Counted from the stretch's first letter, positions 1-8,682 are shown. The stretch: DNA of 64,000 bases from Pseudomonas wadenswilerensis (GCF_900497695.1 NZ_UIDD01000013.1:1-64000), one strand, 5' to 3'. The notes: generated by a model not told the origin, from the sequence alone. Numbers and translations are program-made.

Positions 1-27
1 TGAACTGGTCAACAGATTTTGGACACC
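1..27. repeat. IS terminal inverted repeat, left end in window
   Basis: Bases 1-27 pair with the reverse complement of 1224-1250 at 23 of 27 positions. The shared blocks are TGAACTGG at the tip and GATTTTGGACACC inside. These are the expected transposase binding and cleavage ends of the IS3-family element. Confidence 0.9.
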
Positions 28-36
28 GGTTTAGGT

Positions 37-882
37 TCATGCCGCAACCTTGAGCTTTTTCTCCATGGCTACCGGGGTTTCATAGCCGTTGTAGCTGTGG
101 AGACGCTTAAGGTTGTAACGCATCAGATAAGCCTGGATGTCTAACTGTGCTTGCGCTTCGGTTTCGTAACCCTCTGCTGGTATCCACTCAGACTTCAATG
201 CACCGAAGAAGCGCTCCATGACGGCGTTATCCCAGCACTGGCCTCGGTGACTCATGCTCTGTTCCAGACCGTACTCCTCAAGAGCAGCCCTGAATTTATG
301 GCTGGTGTACTGACAGCCCTGATCCGAGTGGAACATCACTCCAGCCGGTCTACCTCTAGATTCGGCCGCCATTCGTAGCGCCTCGCAGGCAAGCCGGGCA
401 TCGGCGATCATTGAGAAAGCCCAGCCCACCACTCGGCGAGCATACAAGTCGATCACAGCCGCCAAGTACAGCCAACGCTTGCCTACCTGGATGTAGGTGA
501 CATCGCCGCACCACACCTGGTTGACCGTCGAGACGTTGAAGTTTCGCTTGAGCTGGTTACTCGCGATCAATGCTTCTGTGCCCGATGATCGGTAACGATG
601 CGGCCTGCGTTGCTTGCATTGCAGACCGGCTTCCTTCATCAGCATACGTACCTTGTATCGCCCGGCTTTATGGCCAGCACGACGCAATTCCCGAACCAGC
701 GTTCGCGACCCAGCAGAGCTACGAGAGGCCTTGAAAAGGCTGGCCATCGTTGAACGCAGATCCTCTCTGACCGGATCCTTTCGTCCCTGGCGTTTTCGCC
801 ATGCGTAGAAACTGCTGCGCCGAACTCCAAGGACGCGACAGCAGTCGAAAACACCAAATTGCTCACTCAGTTCGTTGATCAA
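37..882 (-). CDS. IS3-family transposase OrfB (DDE integrase domain)
   Basis: This 281-aa frame carries the catalytic core of the IS3 transposase. An HTH_21-like N-terminal part (residues 1-100) precedes an rve integrase domain. The acidic triad is visible as Asp127 (WCGDVTY), Asp187 (HSDQG) and Glu223 (NAVMERFF), a DD(35)E spacing typical of IS3 elements. It overlaps orfA by 4 bases (ATGA). In this family the active enzyme is the OrfAB fusion made by -1 frameshifting, and the orfB frame is open upstream of its ATG as far as the slippery site at 924-930. No frameshift or internal stop is visible, so the element may still be mobile. Confidence 0.93.
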   Translation of the reverse strand: MINELSEQFGVFDCCRVLGVRRSSFYAWRKRQGRKDPVREDLRSTMASLFKASRSSAGSRTLVRELRRAGHKAGRYKVRMLMKEAGLQCKQRRPHRYRSSGTEALIASNQLKRNFNVSTVNQVWCGDVTYIQVGKRWLYLAAVIDLYARRVVGWAFSMIADARLACEALRMAAESRGRPAGVMFHSDQGCQYTSHKFRAALEEYGLEQSMSHRGQCWDNAVMERFFGALKSEWIPAEGYETEAQAQLDIQAYLMRYNLKRLHSYNGYETPVAMEKKLKVAA

Positions 883-1181
883 CGAGAACGATCCTTGGAG
901 TCCCGAAGCAGGAGAGCACTGGCCTTTTTTAGGATTTCGATATCCCGGTCCTTTTGCCGGACTAGCGCTTCCAGCTCCTGGATTCGCTGCTGCTCTGGAG
1001 TGATGGCCTTGGCGCCGACTGGTGTTTGACCTTCTCGTTCCTGGCGCAGTTGCTCGACCCAGCGACGAAGCGCGGTCCGCCCTAGGCCAAGGCTCTCGCA
1101 GACATCAGGGACTGACTCACCATCGTCCAGCACCATCTCGGCAGCTTTGATTTTGAATTCGTTCGAGTAAGATTTTCGCAC
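879..1181 (-). CDS. IS3-family OrfA (HTH DNA-binding subunit)
   Basis: OrfA supplies the helix-turn-helix part of the transposase, which recognises the terminal repeats. I chose the GTG at 1181 because GGAG lies nine bases upstream and the product (100 aa) begins directly with the conserved RKSYSNEFK stretch; a longer frame to 1238 is open but would enter the terminal repeat. Residues 1-50 form the HTH (SVPDVCESLGLGRTALRRWV). Residues 60-95 form a leucine-zipper-like helix (IQELEALVRQKDRDIEILKK) expected to mediate multimerisation. The frameshift heptamer lies within the codons for the final LKK. Confidence 0.9.
   Translation of the reverse strand: MRKSYSNEFKIKAAEMVLDDGESVPDVCESLGLGRTALRRWVEQLRQEREGQTPVGAKAITPEQQRIQELEALVRQKDRDIEILKKASALLLRDSKDRSR
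924..930 (-). other. Programmed -1 frameshift site (A AAA AAG)
   Basis: On the minus strand orfA is read CTA AAA AAG GCC, so the heptamer A_AAA_AAG is in the correct phase for -1 slippage. After slippage the next codon starts at 924 and the frame stays open into orfB (GQCSPASGLQG...LINELSEQF). This is the classic IS3 arrangement for producing OrfAB. Confidence 0.8.
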
Positions 1182-1223
1182 TGATTTTGCCTCCAATTGG
1201 GCGCCATAATAGCGCCCGACGAA

Positions 1224-1250
1224 GGTGTCCAAAATCATTAGGCCAGTTCA
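1224..1250. repeat. IS terminal inverted repeat, right end in window
   Basis: This is the partner of bases 1-27. It lies upstream of orfA and should contain the element's own weak promoter, since both transposase frames read leftward from here. The next base, 1251, is already REP sequence. Confidence 0.9.
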
Positions 1251-1482
1251 GTCTTGCCGGCGATCGAGCGCGAAGCGGTCGTAACTCAACCCACAGCTGA
1301 TGTGCTGGTTTCAGTGGCCTCATCGCTGGCAAGCCAGCTCCCACAGGTATTGCGCCGACCTTGTGGGAGCCGGTCTTGCCGGCGATCGAGCGCGAAGCGG
1401 TCGTAGCTCAACCCACAGCTGATGTGCTGGTTTCAGTGGCCCCATCGCTGGCAAGCCAGCTAGCACAGGTATTGCGCCAACC
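1251..1482. repeat. REP cluster duplicated in tandem (122-bp period)
   Basis: Two near-identical copies start at 1251 and 1373, a period of 122 bases, differing at only a few positions. Each contains a forward REP (CTTGCCGGCGATCGAGCGCG) and an inverted partner (CGCTGGCAAGCCAGCT...CACAGG). The arms can form the hairpins typical of Pseudomonas REP/BIME elements. The first copy lacks its outer GTGGGAGCCG because the IS starts there. No coding frame is expected here. Confidence 0.8.
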
Positions 1483-1497
1483 CCGCGATGGGGCGCT

Positions 1498-2397
1498 TCA
1501 GCTCAAGACAAAATCCACCGGCAACAGCGGCGGCGGCAGGTCCTTGCGCCCGGTCGCACCCAGCAGCTCGCGCTCCAGCGTACGCACCATGGCATCGGTT
1601 GGCAGGTCGTTCTCGTCGCGGCCAAACGGGTCCTCGAGCTCGTCGCTGATCGCATCCAGGCCGAAGAAGGTGTAGCTGACGATCAAGGTGAAGATCGGTG
1701 CCAGCCAGCCCAGCGGCTCGGCCATGGCGAACGGCAGCAGGATGCAGAAGATGTAGATGGTGCGGTGCAGCAGCAGGGTGTAAGGGAAGGGCAGCGGTGT
1801 GGTCTTGATCCGCTCGCACACCGCCTGCGCCTCCGACAACCCACGCAATCGCTGCTCCAGGTTGAGGTAACGCCATTCGCTGATCTGCTGTTGCTCGGCC
1901 AGTTGCGAACAGCGCTTGCCGATGCTTTGCAGGATCCCGTCGCTGATGTTGTGCAGCGGCAAGTTCGAAGACTCTGCCACCCAGGGTTGCGCCGCTTGCA
2001 GCTCATCTTCGCCACGCAACCTGGCATTGAGCGCATGGGCATAGCCACACAGCGCCAGCAACAAGCTATCGCGGGTCTTGCGGTCGGCAATCACCACGCT
2101 CTCGCGAATGAACGAGCGCACCTCGATGATCATCTGCCCCCAGGCCTTGCGCCCCTCCCACCAGCGGTCGTAGCAGGCGTTGTTGCGAAAGCTCATGAAG
2201 ATCGACAGGGAAATACCCAGCAGGGTGAAGGGTGTGGCGTTGACCTTGGCGAAGAACGCCGGATGCAGGTTCTCCACCAGCACGATCAGCGATGCCAGGG
2301 CGGTGACCATCACGCTGCGCCGGGCAATGCGTTTGGCGATCGAGCCTTTGAGGGAAACCAGGACGTTGAGCAGGTTGGGTTTGGGATGGACGATCAT
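1498..2397 (-). CDS. Bestrophin-family (UPF0187/YneE-like) anion channel
   Basis: This 299-aa inner-membrane protein matches the bacterial bestrophin family, pentameric channels for chloride or other small ions. The family pattern is visible as an N-terminal membrane segment (VMVTALASLIVLVENLHP), then the conserved FRNNACYDRWWEGRKAWGQ stretch (20-aa core about residues 71-90), a helical middle, and paired C-terminal membrane helices (TIYIFCILLPFAMAEPLGW, about 215-235). The end contains the usual FGRDENDLPTD segment. Length is normal for the family. It lies 4 bases downstream of moaA on the same strand, so co-transcription is likely, but no functional link to molybdopterin is known to me. The physiological ion is not deducible. 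Confidence 0.85.
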   Translation of the reverse strand: MIVHPKPNLLNVLVSLKGSIAKRIARRSVMVTALASLIVLVENLHPAFFAKVNATPFTLLGISLSIFMSFRNNACYDRWWEGRKAWGQMIIEVRSFIRESVVIADRKTRDSLLLALCGYAHALNARLRGEDELQAAQPWVAESSNLPLHNISDGILQSIGKRCSQLAEQQQISEWRYLNLEQRLRGLSEAQAVCERIKTTPLPFPYTLLLHRTIYIFCILLPFAMAEPLGWLAPIFTLIVSYTFFGLDAISDELEDPFGRDENDLPTDAMVRTLERELLGATGRKDLPPPLLPVDFVLS

Positions 2398-2401
2398 CGG
2401 G

Positions 2402-3406
2402 CTAGCCGCCAGTCATGTTCATGAAGCGCAGGATCTGCACCTCACCGTTGATATCGAAGGTGTGGCTGTAAGGTTTGAGGGTCATGGCCTGGCGGATGGC
2501 CTTGTCCAGGCGTTCAGTGTCACCCGGGTGGGCACGCAGCACCTGCTTGAGGTCGGCGGAATGTTCATTGCCCAGGCACAGCAGCAGCCGCCCTTCGACG
2601 GTCAGCCGCACACGGTTGCAGGTGCCGCAGAAATTGTGGCTGTGGGGCGAAATGAAGCCGATACGGATGTCCGGTGCTTCGGCCAGGCGCCAGTAACGCG
2701 ACGGGCCCTGGGTCGATTCGGCCGATTCGAGCAGGGTGAAGTGCTCGGCGATACGCGCACGCACCTCGTCGCTTGAGCAATAGGACTCGCTGCGCTGGTG
2801 CTCGCTGATCACGCCCAAGGGCATTTCTTCGATAAACGAGATGTCCAGTTGGCGGTCGATGGCAAAGCGCACCAGGTCGACCACTTCATCATCGTTGCGG
2901 CCCTTGAGCACCACGCAATTGAGCTTGGTGCGGCGAAAGCCTGCGGCATGGGCGGCATCGATGCCGGCAATCACCTGGGCCAGGTCGCCGGTACGGGTCA
3001 GGGCCTTGAAGCGCTGGGCATCGAGGCTGTCGAGGCTGATGTTCAGGCGCGACAGGCCGGCATCGAACAGCGGCTGGGCCAGGCGGGTGAGCTGCGAGCC
3101 ATTGCTGGTCATGCACAGCTCGCGCAGGCCAGGCAGGGCGGCAACCCGGGCGCACAGCTCGACGATGCCCGCGCGCACCAGCGGCTCGCCGCCGGTCAGG
3201 CGGATCTTGCGGGTGCCCATGGCGACAAAGCGTTCAGCAAGCTGATACAGCTCTTCAAGGGTGAGGATGCGCTGGCGCGGCAGGAACTGCATGTCTTCGG
3301 CCATGCAATAGACGCAGCGAAAGTCGCAGCGATCGGTGACCGACATGCGCAGGTAATCGATTTTCCGACTGTAGCCGTCGACCAGTTGTTTGCCGTTTGC
3401 ACTCAT
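2402..3406 (-). CDS. moaA: GTP 3',8-cyclase MoaA (molybdenum cofactor biosynthesis)
   Basis: MoaA is a radical-SAM enzyme that rearranges GTP to 3',8-cyclo-GTP, the first step of molybdopterin synthesis. The N-terminal SAM cluster motif C-x3-C-x2-C is present (CDFRCVYC, about residues 27-34), followed by the GGEP motif (about 71-74). The C-terminal second cluster and GTP-binding part is recognisable as FCGTCNRVRLT...LLCLG. Length (334 aa) is normal. The start ATG at 3406 has only a distant AGAGG, so translation may be weak or coupled to something upstream. It is divergent from the YdeP-type molybdoenzyme at 3749, which suggests this copy supports that enzyme. Confidence 0.93.
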   Translation of the reverse strand: MSANGKQLVDGYSRKIDYLRMSVTDRCDFRCVYCMAEDMQFLPRQRILTLEELYQLAERFVAMGTRKIRLTGGEPLVRAGIVELCARVAALPGLRELCMTSNGSQLTRLAQPLFDAGLSRLNISLDSLDAQRFKALTRTGDLAQVIAGIDAAHAAGFRRTKLNCVVLKGRNDDEVVDLVRFAIDRQLDISFIEEMPLGVISEHQRSESYCSSDEVRARIAEHFTLLESAESTQGPSRYWRLAEAPDIRIGFISPHSHNFCGTCNRVRLTVEGRLLLCLGNEHSADLKQVLRAHPGDTERLDKAIRQAMTLKPYSHTFDINGEVQILRFMNMTGG

Positions 3407-3748
3407 GATGGGCAGGGCCTCTTATATCGCGGCAGAGATGCTGTTTGGAGAATAAACCTTTGATAGTTGTTGAGGGTAAATAGCCCATGCAAGTCGGTCA
3501 AATCACTAATAATGACCACGTGATAAGGTTCATCTATCGGTGGCTTGAGAGGCCAGTATTCAGGGACTTTCGGCGCGGTGATAGAGGGTTTTGATCGGTT
3601 CGTCATTTCTTTTGATTAGACGCAAAAGTCCACGCTCAATAGCCTGAAAGGGTAGAAAACGAAGTTCGCCATTAACTGCGATGTAACTATCAAGTTGTTA
3701 GATGGCGAAACGTTAAAGTTGTCCTGCGTGCCAAGCGAGGAAGCCCCG
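3407..3748. other. AT-rich divergent intergenic region, moaA / YdeP-like gene
   Basis: This 342-bp region separates two divergent molybdenum-related genes and is clearly richer in A+T than its flanks, as expected for a promoter region. On the minus strand a 67-codon frame (3403-3606) overlaps the moaA start as ATGA; it has a plausible codon series but no recognisable family, so I do not call it a gene. I looked for an Anr/Fnr box (TTGAT-N4-ATCAA) and found only isolated half-sites. Confidence 0.5.
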
Positions 3749-6073
3749 ATGAGCCAAGATGAACATATAAAAAACTATGACGCCCCCGCCGCCGGTTGGG
3801 GCGCGCTGAAGAGCGTGACCAAGAGCTGGCTGGGCAGTGAAAACGCCTTCAAGAACCTGCGGGTGATGCTCAAGACCAACCAGAACGGCGGTTTCGACTG
3901 CCCGGGCTGTGCCTGGGGCGAGTCGCCGGAAAGCGGCATGGTCAAGTTCTGCGAGAACGGTGCCAAGGCGGTCAACTGGGAGTCCACCGGGCGCCTGGTC
4001 GATCCGGATTTCTTTGCCCGCTACAGCGTCACCGAGCTGGCCCGGCAGAGCGACTACTGGCTTGAGTACCAGGGCCGCCTGACCCACCCGATGCGCTACG
4101 ACGCCGCCACCGATCACTACGTCGAAACCAGCTGGGAAGACGCCTTCGCGCTGATCGCCAAGCACCTCAACAGCCTCGAATCCCCCGACCAGGCCGAGTT
4201 CTACACCTCGGGCCGGGCCAGCAACGAGGCGGCCTTCCTCTACCAGTTGTTCGTGCGCGCCTATGGCACCAACAACTTTCCTGACTGTTCGAACATGTGC
4301 CATGAGGCCAGCGGCGTCGGCATGTCGGAAACCCTCGGGGTCGGCAAGGGCACCGTGGTGTTCGACGACCTGGAGCACGCCGACGCAATCTTCGTCATCG
4401 GCCAGAACCCTGGCACCAACCACCCGCGCATGCTCGAACCGCTGCGCGAGGCGGTCAAACGCGGTGCCCAGGTGATCTGCCTGAACCCGCTCAAGGAGCG
4501 TGGCCTGGAGCGTTTCCAGCACCCGCAACACCCGTTCGAGATGCTCAGCAACGGCTCGGAACCGACCAACACCGCGTACTTCCGCCCGGCCCTGGGCGGC
4601 GACATGGCGGTGATGCGCGGCATCGCCAAGTTCCTCCTGCAATGGGAACGCGAAGCCCAGGCCAAGGGCGAGCCCGCGGTGTTCGACCATGCCTTCATCG
4701 CCGAGCACACCTCGGGGCTGGAGGCCTACCTGGCCGAAGTCGATGCCACCCCTTGGGCGCACATCGTCGAGCAGTCGGGCCTGAACCTGGCCGAGCTGGA
4801 GCTGGCCGCGCGCATGTATCGCCGCGCCGAACGGGTGATCATGTGCTGGGCCATGGGCGTGACCCAGCACCGCCACTCGGTACCGACCGTGCAGGAAATC
4901 ATCAACCTGCAACTGCTGCGCGGCAACGTCGGCAAGCCGGGTGCCGGGCTGTCGCCGGTGCGTGGCCACAGTAATGTGCAAGGTGACCGCACCATGGGCA
5001 TCGATGAGCAGCCGCCGGCACGCCTGCTCGATGCCCTGGAAGCGCGCTTCGCCTTCAAGGCCCCGCGCCTGCACGGGCACAACGCGGTGCTGGCGATCCA
5101 GGCCATGGAAGAGCAGCGCGCCAAGGTGTTCATCGCCCTGGGCGGCAACTTCGCCCAGGCCACCCCGGATACCCCGCGCACCCACGATGCCCTGCGCAAC
5201 TGCGAGCTGACCGCGCACATCGCCACCAAGCTCAACCGCTCGCACCTGGTGACTGGCCGGGATGCGCTGATTCTGCCGTGCCTGGGCCGTACCGAAATCG
5301 ACGTGCAGGCCGAAGGGCCGCAAGGCATCACCGTCGAAGACACCTTCAGCATGGTGCATATCTCCCATGGCCAGCTCAAACCCTGCTCGGCGCTGCTGCG
5401 TTCGGAGCCGTCGATCGTCGCCGGCATCGCCAAGGCCACCCTCGGTGACCGGCCGATCGACTGGGAGTGGACCGTGGCCGACTACAGCCGCATCCGCGAC
5501 CTGATTGCCGACGTCATCCCGGGCTTTGCCGACTTCAATGCGCGCCTGCAGCACCCCGGCGGCTTCCACCTGGGCAACACCGCCTCGCAGCGCGAATGGC
5601 TGACGCAAAGCGGCAAGGCGCAGTTCACCGCGAGCATGCTGCCGGCGCAACTGGTCAACGAAGAGGTGCTGGCCCGTGGCGACACCCCGGACCTGATCCT
5701 GCAGACCCTGCGTTCGCACGATCAGTACAACACCACCCTGTACGGCCTCGATGACCGCTACCGTGGGGTGTTCGGCCTGCGCGACGTGGTCTTCGTCAAC
5801 GAGCAGGACATTCGCCGCCTGGGCTTCGAGCCCAACGAAAAAGTCGACATGGTCTCGCTCTGGGAAGACGGCCGCGAGCGCCGGGTCAGCGGGTTTACCC
5901 TGGTGGCCTACGACATCCCGCCAGGACAGGCGGCGGCCTACTACCCGGAAACCAACCCGCTGGTGCCGCTGGAAAGCTATGGCGATCGCACCTTTACCCC
6001 GACCTCGAAGTTCATCGCGATCAAACTCGAGAAAGCCAGTGCAGACAACCTGATTCCATCAGCGCACATCTGA
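3749..6073 (+). CDS. FdhF/YdeP-family molybdopterin oxidoreductase
   Basis: This 774-aa protein belongs to the bis-MGD oxidoreductase superfamily, YdeP branch (alpha subunit of formate-dehydrogenase-like enzymes, implicated in acid resistance in enterobacteria). I start at ATG 3749, preceded by GAGGAAG at a good distance; the product then begins MSQDEHIKNYDAPAAGWGAL. The N-terminal cysteines CPGC (about residues 51-54) and a later FCENGA are the family's cluster region. The molybdopterin domain is seen in AEFYTSGRASNEAAF, FPDCSNMCHEASG and HGHNAVLAIQAM. The C-terminal molydop-binding domain contains LQTLRSHDQYNTTLYGLDDR. No signal peptide is visible, so it should be cytoplasmic. moaA is divergent and cioAB follows; the real substrate is unknown. 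Confidence 0.9.
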   Translation: MSQDEHIKNYDAPAAGWGALKSVTKSWLGSENAFKNLRVMLKTNQNGGFDCPGCAWGESPESGMVKFCENGAKAVNWESTGRLVDPDFFARYSVTELARQSDYWLEYQGRLTHPMRYDAATDHYVETSWEDAFALIAKHLNSLESPDQAEFYTSGRASNEAAFLYQLFVRAYGTNNFPDCSNMCHEASGVGMSETLGVGKGTVVFDDLEHADAIFVIGQNPGTNHPRMLEPLREAVKRGAQVICLNPLKERGLERFQHPQHPFEMLSNGSEPTNTAYFRPALGGDMAVMRGIAKFLLQWEREAQAKGEPAVFDHAFIAEHTSGLEAYLAEVDATPWAHIVEQSGLNLAELELAARMYRRAERVIMCWAMGVTQHRHSVPTVQEIINLQLLRGNVGKPGAGLSPVRGHSNVQGDRTMGIDEQPPARLLDALEARFAFKAPRLHGHNAVLAIQAMEEQRAKVFIALGGNFAQATPDTPRTHDALRNCELTAHIATKLNRSHLVTGRDALILPCLGRTEIDVQAEGPQGITVEDTFSMVHISHGQLKPCSALLRSEPSIVAGIAKATLGDRPIDWEWTVADYSRIRDLIADVIPGFADFNARLQHPGGFHLGNTASQREWLTQSGKAQFTASMLPAQLVNEEVLARGDTPDLILQTLRSHDQYNTTLYGLDDRYRGVFGLRDVVFVNEQDIRRLGFEPNEKVDMVSLWEDGRERRVSGFTLVAYDIPPGQAAAYYPETNPLVPLESYGDRTFTPTSKFIAIKLEKASADNLIPSAHI

Positions 6074-6113
6074 CACTTCACTCGACTTCCACCTACTGAC
6101 TGAAACCCTGGAG

Positions 6114-6144
6114 CCTGCAGCCGCCATTTACTGGCGGCCGCAGG
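6114..6144 (+). other. Strong hairpin between YdeP-like gene and cioA
   Basis: CCTGCAGCCGCC (6114-6125) pairs with GGCGGCCGCAGG (6133-6144) across a 7-base loop with one mismatch. No T-tract follows, so it is a poor intrinsic terminator. It may set the relative expression of the two genes by RNA processing, or partly terminate. Confidence 0.5.
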
Positions 6145-6172
6145 TGGGCCAGCGGTTTCTCGGGATACTGTC

Positions 6173-7549
6173 ATGTTCAATCTGGATGCGTTGGATCTGG
6201 CGCGGATTCAGTTCGCCTTCACGGTCTCGTTTCACATCATCTTTCCGGCGATCACCATCGGCCTGGCCAGCTTTCTGGCCGTGCTCGAAGGTTGCTGGCT
6301 GAAAACCCACAATCAGGTCTACAAGGACCTCTATCACTTCTGGTCCAAGCTGTTCGCGGTCAACTTCGGCATGGGCGTGGTCTCCGGCCTGGTCATGGCC
6401 TATGAGTTCGGCACCAACTGGGCGAGGTTCTCCGACTTTGCCGGGAGCATCACCGGGCCCTTGCTCACTTACGAGGTACTCACCGCGTTCTTCCTCGAAG
6501 CCGGTTTCCTGGGGGTGATGCTGTTTGGCTGGGACCGGGTAGGGCGGCGCCTGCACTTTTTTGCCACGATCATGGTGGCGATCGGCACGCTGATCTCGAT
6601 GTTCTGGATCCTCTCGTCCAACAGCTGGATGCAGACCCCGCAAGGCATCGAGATCGTCGACGGCCGCGTGGCGCCGGTGGACTGGTTCAAGATCGTCTTC
6701 AACCCGTCGTTCCCCTACCGATTGATGCACATGGCGCTGGCGGCGTTTCTCTCCACCGCGTTCTTCGTCGGTGCCTCGGCGGCCTGGCACTTGCTGCGGG
6801 GCAACGACACGCCGCAAATCCGCAAGATGCTATCGATGGCCATGTGGATGATCCTGGTGGCCACGCCCGTGCAGATCGCGGTCGGCGATGCCCATGGCCT
6901 GAACACCCTGGAGCACCAGCCGGCGAAAATCGCCGCCATCGAGGGCCACTGGGACAACAAACCCGGTGAGCCATCGCCGCTGGTGTTGTTCGGCCTGCCG
7001 GACATGCAGGCCGAAACCACCCGCTACAGCCTCGAAGTGCCGTACCTGGGCAGCCTGATCCTGACCCACAGCCTGGACAAGCAGATCCCGGCGCTCAAGA
7101 GCTTTGCCAAGGAAGACCGGCCCAACTCGACCATCATCTTCTGGAGTTTCCGGGTCATGGCCGGGCTGGGCATGTTGATGCTGCTGTGTGCCCTGGCCGC
7201 CCTGGTACTGCGCCGCAACGGCGCGCTGTACCGCAACAAGGCCTTTTTGTGGCTGGCCTTGCTGATGGGCCCCTCCGGGTTGATCGCCTTGCTGGCCGGC
7301 TGGTTCACCACCGAGATCGGCCGCCAGCCCTGGGTAGTCTACGGCTTGCTGCGCACCACCCAGGCCGCCTCGAACCATGGCGCCTTGCAGATGAGCGTGA
7401 CCCTGGCGTTGTTCGTGGTCATTTACTTCTCGGTATTCACCGTCGGCATCGGCTACATGATGCGCCTGGTGCGCAAGGGCCCGAACGCCGCCGATGCACG
7501 GCACACCGATGACGCCACCGCGCGCAGACCGCTGTCTGCGGCTGATTGA
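6173..7549 (+). CDS. cioA: Cytochrome bd-type ubiquinol oxidase subunit I (CioA-like)
   Basis: Subunit I of a cytochrome bd-type terminal oxidase, which oxidises quinol and reduces oxygen at the inner membrane and carries the hemes. The 458-aa protein starts with MFNLDALDLARIQFAFTVSF and the helix containing the first heme-ligand histidine (SFHIIFPAITIG). Further conserved segments are NFGMGVVSGLVMAYEFGTNW, LTAFFLEAGFLGVMLFGW, and GWFTTEIGRQPWVVYGLLRT near residue 385. The loop between helices 6 and 7 is short, as in cyanide-insensitive CIO-type oxidases rather than E. coli CydA. Cytochrome b-type hydrophobicity spans the whole protein. It is followed 14 bases later by subunit II. Oxygen or cyanide response cannot be read from the sequence. 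Confidence 0.92.
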   Translation: MFNLDALDLARIQFAFTVSFHIIFPAITIGLASFLAVLEGCWLKTHNQVYKDLYHFWSKLFAVNFGMGVVSGLVMAYEFGTNWARFSDFAGSITGPLLTYEVLTAFFLEAGFLGVMLFGWDRVGRRLHFFATIMVAIGTLISMFWILSSNSWMQTPQGIEIVDGRVAPVDWFKIVFNPSFPYRLMHMALAAFLSTAFFVGASAAWHLLRGNDTPQIRKMLSMAMWMILVATPVQIAVGDAHGLNTLEHQPAKIAAIEGHWDNKPGEPSPLVLFGLPDMQAETTRYSLEVPYLGSLILTHSLDKQIPALKSFAKEDRPNSTIIFWSFRVMAGLGMLMLLCALAALVLRRNGALYRNKAFLWLALLMGPSGLIALLAGWFTTEIGRQPWVVYGLLRTTQAASNHGALQMSVTLALFVVIYFSVFTVGIGYMMRLVRKGPNAADARHTDDATARRPLSAAD

Positions 7550-7563
7550 GAGAGGATTTGAAC

Positions 7564-8580
7564 ATGGCAATTCAAGGCATCGACCTGTCGATCATCTGGG
7601 GCGTGATCATCGCCTTCGGGCTGATGATGTACGTGATCATGGATGGCTTCGACCTGGGCCTGGGCATCCTCTTTGCGCTGATCGAGGACTCCCGCGAGCG
7701 TGACGTGATGATGAACACCGTGGCGCCGGTGTGGGATGGCAACGAAACCTGGCTGATCCTCGGCGGCGCGGCGCTTTATGGCGCCTTTCCGCTGGCTTAT
7801 GCGGTGATCCTCGAAGCGCTGTACCTGCCGCTGGTGCTGGTGCTGGCCGGGCTGATCTTTCGCGGCGTGGCGTTCGAGTTCCGCTTCAAGGCCGAGGCGC
7901 ACCGGCGTCATGTGTGGGACAAGGCGTTCATTGGCGGTTCGATCGTCGCCACCTTCTTCCAGGGCGTGGCGATCGGTACCTATATCTCCGGTATTCCGGT
8001 GGTTGACCGCCAGTTCGCCGGCGGCGCCCTCGACTGGCTGGCGCCGTTCCCGCTGCTGTGCGGCGTCGGCTTGCTGCTGACCTATGCCTTGCTCGGCAGC
8101 ACCTGGCTGCTGATCAAGACCGAGGGCATGCTTGAGTCGCGCATGCGCCATTACAGCCGACCGCTGACCTACCTGCTGGCCCTGGTGATTGTACTGATTT
8201 GCGCCTGGACCGCCTGGATTCACGCTGATATCGCCCAGCGCTGGCTGGCCGGTAGCCACTGGATGCGTTCGCTGCTGCTTGCTGTGCTGGCCGTCGGTGC
8301 GGTGGTGATGATCCAGAAGGCCCTGCGCAAACGCCATTCGCACCTGCCGTTCATCGGCGTGGCGGGGCTGGTGTTCCTCGGTTACCTGGGCCTGGCCATC
8401 AGCATCTGGCCGAACATCGTGCCGCCCGGCATCAGCCTCTGGCAGGCCGCTTCGCCGCCGTCCAGCCAGCTGTTTGCCCTGATCGGCGCGCTGTTCATCA
8501 TCCCGGTGATCCTGGTCTACACCTTCTGGAGCTACCACGTGTTCCGCGGCAAAGTGAAAGTCGGCGACGCCTACCACTGA
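7564..8580 (+). CDS. cioB: Cytochrome bd-type oxidase subunit II (CioB-like)
   Basis: Subunit II of the bd-type oxidase, a multi-helix membrane partner of CioA. I place the start at ATG 7564, preceded by GAGAGGA; an in-frame TTG at 7546 overlaps the cioA end but is less likely. The 338-aa product begins MAIQGIDLSIIWGVIIAFG and shows the family signature GFDLGLGIL...WDGNETWLILGGAALYGAFP (about residues 30-75; key residues W, D, G, N, E, W). Eight or nine hydrophobic helices are visible. The C-terminus ends with a histidine. No CydX-like small subunit is evident after it. Confidence 0.92.
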   Translation: MAIQGIDLSIIWGVIIAFGLMMYVIMDGFDLGLGILFALIEDSRERDVMMNTVAPVWDGNETWLILGGAALYGAFPLAYAVILEALYLPLVLVLAGLIFRGVAFEFRFKAEAHRRHVWDKAFIGGSIVATFFQGVAIGTYISGIPVVDRQFAGGALDWLAPFPLLCGVGLLLTYALLGSTWLLIKTEGMLESRMRHYSRPLTYLLALVIVLICAWTAWIHADIAQRWLAGSHWMRSLLLAVLAVGAVVMIQKALRKRHSHLPFIGVAGLVFLGYLGLAISIWPNIVPPGISLWQAASPPSSQLFALIGALFIIPVILVYTFWSYHVFRGKVKVGDAYH

Positions 8581-8682
8581 GGCAATATCGCCCGTCATCG
8601 CACTTTTTCGGATTTGTCGGCTCTATTCATGGCCAGGCGGCGCTGATCCCCAGCACCGCCAGAGATTTCCGACCCGGTGCCG

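Larger units (their letters stand above)
1..1250 (-). mobile_element. Complete IS3-family insertion sequence
   Basis: The element runs from base 1 of the window to 1250. It begins TGAACTGG and ends CCAGTTCA, giving the TG...CA termini usual for IS3 elements. The terminal 27 bases are inverted repeats matching at 23 positions. It holds two overlapping minus-strand frames, orfA (879-1181) and orfB (37-882), with an intact -1 slippery heptamer between them, so it looks able to make the OrfAB transposase. The right end sits directly against a REP sequence at 1251, at a point where the second REP copy (1373 onward) continues uninterrupted. The target duplication cannot be checked because the left flank lies outside the window. 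Confidence 0.93.

Noticed and set aside
3713..5719. Very long open frame antisense to the molybdopterin oxidoreductase
   Set aside because: Rich in Arg, His, Gly and Ala with no family motifs. High GC and codon bias on the real strand create such antisense frames.
6074..6172. Anr/Fnr box controlling cioAB
   Set aside because: I saw no TTGAT-N4-ATCAA in this gap.
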